Shown in pieces: positions 60,623-64,000 of a stretch of DNA of 64,000 nt. Source of the DNA: Leisingera sp. NJS204 (GTDB lineage: Bacteria > Pseudomonadota > Alphaproteobacteria > Rhodobacterales > Rhodobacteraceae); the NCBI RefSeq assembly GCF_004123675.1, contig NZ_CP035417.1, positions 2,781,501 through 2,845,500 on the forward strand, given 5' to 3'. Position 1 is the stretch's first letter; every line of letters begins with the position of its first letter. Both the position numbers and the translations under genes were made by a program. Under the pieces are notes generated by a model. That model saw only the letters and a program-made list of their open reading frames with translations. It did not search any database and was not told the origin of the DNA.

Positions 60623-61393
60623 TTATTCAGACAGCGCGATCAGCACAAACCGGTCCTTGCGGCGGTCGCGCATCACCAGCACTTCGGTGCCCTGGGACAG
60701 TTCCTCGCCCGCGGCAAAGGGTTCGGCGCGCAGGTAGTGGGCGTTGCCGTAGCCATCAGTGACCCGCACCTCGGCCGGGCGGCCCTGCGCAGCGGTGCCT
60801 TGGGTGATCACACCGCGGCGGCGGCCCAGGCTGCGCACCGACAGGGCCTCGGTCTCGGTCTGCGGCAGCAGCCGGGCAAACATCCCGCCAAAGCCGCGCG
60901 CGAACCACAGGCCGAAGGCGCCGGCAGGCAGCCCCGCCATCCAGGCCGGTGCGGCAAAACCCAGATAAGACGTCAAAACCATCTGCAGGCCAATACCGCT
61001 GAGGCCAAAACCCATCAGCACCGCCGCCAGCCAGATCAGCGTCGGCATCCGCCCCAGCCCCAGCCACGACGCCAGGCTGCCCGTGGCATCCGCCGCCCCG
61101 GCGCCATCCAGCCCTTCGGCCCCGTCCAGATCCGCAAGATCCATGTCTCCCAGATCACCCAATGCGTCCGCAGCGGCATCAGCGCCCAAATCACCCAAAT
61201 CACCCAGGTCGCCGGCATCCGGGAACTCCCCGATATCTCCGCCATCCATGCCGTCCAGACCCGCGCCGCTATCGCCGCCGATCAGACTGCCGCCCAGCAA
61301 AAGCGCCAGCAGCTCCAGAACTGCCAGTCCGCCCAACAGGGCCAGGGCAAGGGTAAACGGCGCAAATGCGCTATCGAGAAGAAAGTCAAACAC
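60623..61393 (-). CDS. YqiJ-like OB-fold membrane protein
   Basis: The 256-residue protein starts at a GTG and has an N-terminal hydrophobic segment, a highly acidic and glycine-rich loop at about 40-100 with repeats of G-D-L (GDLGDLGDLG, GDLGDMDLADLDGAEGLDG), then membrane helices (LIWLAAVLMGFGLSGIGLQM and WMAGLPAGAFGLW) and a C-terminal OB-fold domain (PAEVRVTDGYGNAHYLRAEP). It is the partner of the downstream flotillin gene. The acidic loop is an unusual low-complexity region; a calcium or protein-binding role is a guess. Confidence 0.85.
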   Translation of the reverse strand: MFDFLLDSAFAPFTLALALLGGLAVLELLALLLGGSLIGGDSGAGLDGMDGGDIGEFPDAGDLGDLGDLGADAAADALGDLGDMDLADLDGAEGLDGAGAADATGSLASWLGLGRMPTLIWLAAVLMGFGLSGIGLQMVLTSYLGFAAPAWMAGLPAGAFGLWFARGFGGMFARLLPQTETEALSVRSLGRRRGVITQGTAAQGRPAEVRVTDGYGNAHYLRAEPFAAGEELSQGTEVLVMRDRRKDRFVLIALSE

Positions 61394-61626
61394 CTATGGG
61401 CAGTCCCTAATTGTATGCACCGGTATACAATGCAGATGGTAACGCCCTCGTGAACTTTCAAGGGTTTGAAACCGGTTTTCGCAACCAATGAGTGCGCCAG
61501 CCCCCTGTTCAGTTCAAGCGGGAACTGCCGCTGTTTCTCCAATTTCCAGGGAAAACCGCAGCCGGGGTTTCCGCCGCCTGCGCCATGCGGTAGACGGGCG
61601 TTTGACACATTACCTGGATGGATAGC

Positions 61627-63345
61627 ATGGCACGCATTCTGATCACTTCCGCGATCCCCTATATCAACGGGATCAAGCATCTGGGCAACCTGGTGGGTTC
61701 GCAGCTGCCGGCCGACCTTTATGCCCGGTTCCAGCGCGGACGCGGCAACGAGGTGATGTTCCTCTGCGCCACTGACGAGCACGGCACCCCGGCGGAACTG
61801 GCCGCCGCCAAGGCGGACAAGCCGGTGGCGGAATACTGCGCTGAAATGCATGGTATCCAGTCGGAAATCGCCAAGGGCTTTGCGCTGTCGTTTGATCACT
61901 TCGGCCGCTCCTCCAGCCCGCAGAACCACGCGCTGACCCAGCATTTCGCAGGCAAGCTGGCCGAGGCCGGGCTGATCCGCGAAGTAACCGAGAAACAGGT
62001 ATATTCCAATGCTGACGGCCGCTTCCTGCCCGACCGCTATATCGAGGGCACCTGCCCCAACTGCGGCTATGAGCGCGCCCGCGGCGACCAGTGCGAGGAA
62101 TGCACCAAGCAGCTGGACCCGACCGACCTGATCAACCCGCGCTCCGCCGTGTCCGGCTCCACCGATCTGGAAGTGCGCGAGACCAAGCATCTGTATCTGT
62201 GCCAGTCGCAGCTGAAGGACCAGCTGGACGCCTGGATCGACAGCAAACACGACTGGCCGATCCTGACCACCTCGATTGCCAAGAAGTGGCTGCATGACGG
62301 TGACGGGCTGCAGGACCGCGGCATCACCCGCGATCTGGACTGGGGCGTGCCGGTCAAAAAGGGCGGCGCAGACTGGCCGGGCATGGAGGGCAAGGTGTTC
62401 TACGTCTGGTTCGACGCGCCGATTGAATACATCGCCGCCGCTGGCGAATGGGCCGAGGCGAATGGCAAATCCGACGCCGACTGGCAGCGCTGGTGGCGCA
62501 CCGACAAGGGCGCCGAGGACGTGAAATACGTCCAGTTCATGGGCAAGGACAACGTCCCCTTCCACACCCTGTCGTTCCCGGCCACAATTCTGGGATCGGG
62601 CGAGCCGTGGAAAATGGTCGACCACCTGAAGTCGTTCAACTACCTGAACTATGACGGCGGCCAGTTCTCCACCAGCCAGGGGCGCGGCGTGTTCATGGAT
62701 CAGGCGCTGGAGATCCTGCCGGCCGATTACTGGCGCTGGTGGCTCCTCAGCCATGCGCCGGAAAGCAGCGATTCCGAATTCACCTGGGAGAACTTCCAGC
62801 AGTCGGTGAACAAGGATCTGGCCGACGTGCTGGGCAATTTTGTCAGCCGCATCACCAAATTCTGCCGTTCCAAGTTCGGCGAGGAAGTTCCCGCAGCCGG
62901 TGAATACGGCGAACAGGAACAGGCGCTGATTGCTGAACTTACCACCCGCATCCGCGCCTATGAGGGCCACATGGAAGCGATGGAGGTCCGCAAATCGGCG
63001 CAGGAGCTGCGGGCGATCTGGGTCGCGGGCAATGAATACCTGCAGTCCGCAGCACCCTGGTCGGTGTTCAAGCAAGATCCCGACCGCGCCGCAGCCCAGG
63101 TGCGTCTGGGACTGAACCTGATCCGGCTTTACGCCGTACTGTCGGCCCCCTTCATCCCGCAGGCCTCAGACACGCTGATGGCGGCGATGAATTCGGACGA
63201 CCGCAACTGGCCCGAAGATGCGGCGGCTGCCCTGTCCGCCCTGCCCGCAGGCCACAGCTTCACCGTGCCAGAGGTGCTGTTTGCCAAGATCACCGACGAG
63301 CAGCGCGAGGACTGGCAGGCGCGGTTTTCCGGCACCCGCGCCTGA
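61627..63345 (+). CDS. metG: Methionyl-tRNA synthetase
   Basis: The 572-residue enzyme charges tRNA-Met. I use the second ATG at 61627; the one at 61618 adds three residues. The HIGH-type motif is [11 protein letters not shown] (11-21), the zinc knuckle has C143, C146, C156 and C159 ([18 protein letters not shown]), and an anticodon-binding helical domain follows at the C-terminus. The usual KMSKS signature is replaced by FSTSQ (347-351, preceded by Q346), so both lysines of the motif are absent; this seems to be the variant form of the enzyme found in this clade rather than an error. Confidence 0.96.
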   Translation: MARILITSAIPYINGIKHLGNLVGSQLPADLYARFQRGRGNEVMFLCATDEHGTPAELAAAKADKPVAEYCAEMHGIQSEIAKGFALSFDHFGRSSSPQNHALTQHFAGKLAEAGLIREVTEKQVYSNADGRFLPDRYIEGTCPNCGYERARGDQCEECTKQLDPTDLINPRSAVSGSTDLEVRETKHLYLCQSQLKDQLDAWIDSKHDWPILTTSIAKKWLHDGDGLQDRGITRDLDWGVPVKKGGADWPGMEGKVFYVWFDAPIEYIAAAGEWAEANGKSDADWQRWWRTDKGAEDVKYVQFMGKDNVPFHTLSFPATILGSGEPWKMVDHLKSFNYLNYDGGQFSTSQGRGVFMDQALEILPADYWRWWLLSHAPESSDSEFTWENFQQSVNKDLADVLGNFVSRITKFCRSKFGEEVPAAGEYGEQEQALIAELTTRIRAYEGHMEAMEVRKSAQELRAIWVAGNEYLQSAAPWSVFKQDPDRAAAQVRLGLNLIRLYAVLSAPFIPQASDTLMAAMNSDDRNWPEDAAAALSALPAGHSFTVPEVLFAKITDEQREDWQARFSGTRA

Positions 63346-63366
63346 TCCGTTGCACATAGAATTCTG

Positions 63367-63395
63367 AAAGGCCGCCCATTGGGCGGCCTTTTCTG
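63367..63395 (+). terminator. Terminator of metG
   Basis: An 11-bp stem AAAGGCCGCCC/GGGCGGCCTTT (63367-63377 with 63381-63391, 3-base loop) followed by TTTT, 22 bases after the stop. Confidence 0.92.
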
Positions 63396-63449
63396 TTCCC
63401 CTATCCTCTTCTGCCATCGCAAAAATTATTTCTTACTAAAAAACTCGGA

Positions 63450-63480
63450 TTGACATACCTGAGTGAATAATTCAGGTATA
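63450..63480 (+). promoter_or_regulatory. Promoter with overlapping palindromic operator in front of hemP
   Basis: TTGACA at 63450-63455 overlaps a perfect inverted repeat with arms ATACCTGA (63455-63462) and TCAGGTAT (63472-63479), spacer 9. A -10-like GGTATA lies at 63475-63480, so the repeat fills the region between and over the -35 and -10 boxes. The position in front of a heme-uptake gene suggests an iron-responsive repressor site; the Rhodobacterales iron motif (Iron-Rhodo-box, IscR/RirA-type) is a candidate, not verified here. Confidence 0.6.
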
Positions 63481-63549
63481 CGGCATTCCAGCCAGCCTGA
63501 CTCGGATCAGGCGAGCCCGAGTGACATTTCATCAACCGAGATCGCCCCC

Positions 63550-63717
63550 ATGCCGACCAGAGACAGCCGCCACCGCGGCCCGCAGACCCAAGAGCTGGAA
63601 CCCGAGGACATGCGCCAATTGTGGCCGCAGGTCTTTGCGCCGTCCGGCGCTCTGTCCGGTTTTTGTCTGGAATGGCTTCTGGACAGGGCGGAATTCAGCA
63701 ATGGGCGGAAGATATGA
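63550..63717 (+). CDS. Small leader ORF coupled to hemP
   Basis: A 55-residue frame with stop TGA overlapping the hemP ATG (ATGA). It starts at an ATG 70 bases after the -10-like box and has only a weak ribosome site. The product MPTRDSRHRGPQTQEL... contains a Pro/Trp segment (LWPQVFAPSGALSGFCLEWLL) and no recognised domain. The coupling suggests it is translated, and it may regulate hemP translation or be a conserved small protein. Confidence 0.5.
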   Translation: MPTRDSRHRGPQTQELEPEDMRQLWPQVFAPSGALSGFCLEWLLDRAEFSNGRKI

Positions 63718-63893
63718 ACCAGATTGCCTCCAAGCCGGTGCCGGCCACCGCAACCACCGCAACCACCGAAGTGTTCCCCACCTACCACGCCGAGGATCTG
63801 ACCCGCGGCGGCGTGCAGGCCCGTATTCTGCTGAACGGGCAGATCTATTCGCTGCGCATCACCCGCGCAGGCAAGCTGATCCTGACCAAGTGA
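63714..63893 (+). CDS. hemP: Hemin uptake protein HemP
   Basis: The 59-residue protein has the HemP end signature: SLRITRAGKLILTK, preceded by FPTYHAEDLTRGG. HemP is a small protein required for heme uptake gene expression in several bacteria. It is coupled to the leader ORF and followed 10 bases later by another gene, so it heads a heme or iron operon that runs out of the window. The palindromic promoter supports iron control. Confidence 0.85.
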   Translation: MNQIASKPVPATATTATTEVFPTYHAEDLTRGGVQARILLNGQIYSLRITRAGKLILTK

Positions 63894-63903
63894 GCGGACG
63901 GCC

Positions 63904-64000
63904 ATGAGCACTGCGCACCCTTCGCCCCGCGGCGGCGTGACCGTCGGCACCCTGTCCGAGCTGCCGCCGCTGGAAGCCGGCGCGGTGATCTATCTGCGCC
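63904..64000 (+). CDS. Start of a further gene in the hemP operon, truncated at window end
   Basis: The frame opens at ATG 63904 and is still open at the end of the window (32 codons visible: MSTAHPSPRGG..., LPPLEAGAVIYLR). It lies 10 bases after hemP. The product cannot be assigned from this fragment; heme-utilisation neighbours are likely. Confidence 0.6.
   Translation, partial: MSTAHPSPRGGVTVGTLSELPPLEAGAVIYLR

Overview
This window looks like a chromosomal segment of a marine Roseobacter-group alphaproteobacterium (Rhodobacteraceae, Leisingera/Phaeobacter/Ruegeria-like). The base composition is GC-rich, and typical traits are a soxBDAG sarcosine oxidase operon, a non-pyrrolysine MttB-family methyltransferase, an H-NOX plus HNOBA-GGDEF pair, a PleD-type cyclase, DUF3572, and a GAAC-N7-GAAC LexA-type box. 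The genus is inferred from gene content only. Most genes are ordinary core or metabolic genes. No phage, IS element or CRISPR array was seen.

Left part (1-21.5 kb): the end of an ABC-type capsule export cluster (kpsS, a KpsD/Wza-like lipoprotein, kpsC); nrdR-ribD on the minus strand; three paralogous small secreted proteins of unknown function (6.3-8.0 kb); a DCC/DUF4166 pair; a secreted two-repeat protein; the dnaG-rpoD operon; soxBDAG; and a glutamate dehydrogenase.

Middle (21.8-45 kb): a vWA-containing TadG-like protein with two TadE-like pseudopilins; an oxidoreductase with a divergent LysR regulator; pirin, followed by a 54-bp tandem repeat; TetR/GNAT; hom, glpX and recJ; two identical tRNA-Glu genes, each with its own promoter; an H-NOX-like protein that has lost its heme ligands, coupled to an HNOBA-GGDEF cyclase; an MttB-family methyltransferase; a PleD-like cyclase whose receivers lack the phosphoacceptor; and an ECF sigma / anti-sigma / CpxP-like set next to an EF-hand protein.

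Right part (44-64 kb): DUF983, NUDIX, an EamA transporter, a fatty acid desaturase and an XRE regulator; a carnitine catabolic operon (BKACE, carnitine dehydrogenase-thioesterase fusion, SDR) with a divergent CdhR-like regulator; an aldo/keto reductase, rhodanese and alpha/beta hydrolase; an SOS-boxed imuA with no imuB partner; YceI; MFS; a YqiJ-flotillin pair; metG; and the start of a hemP operon with a palindromic operator candidate.

Three separate loci fit one route for quaternary amines: carnitine to glycine betaine (49-53 kb), possible methyl transfer by the MttB-family protein (37.7-39.2 kb), and sarcosine to glycine by SoxBDAG (14.7-19.8 kb), with glutamate dehydrogenase beside it able to handle the nitrogen. 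Several intergenic gaps carry GC-rich perfect palindromes that look like one recurrent extragenic repeat family.
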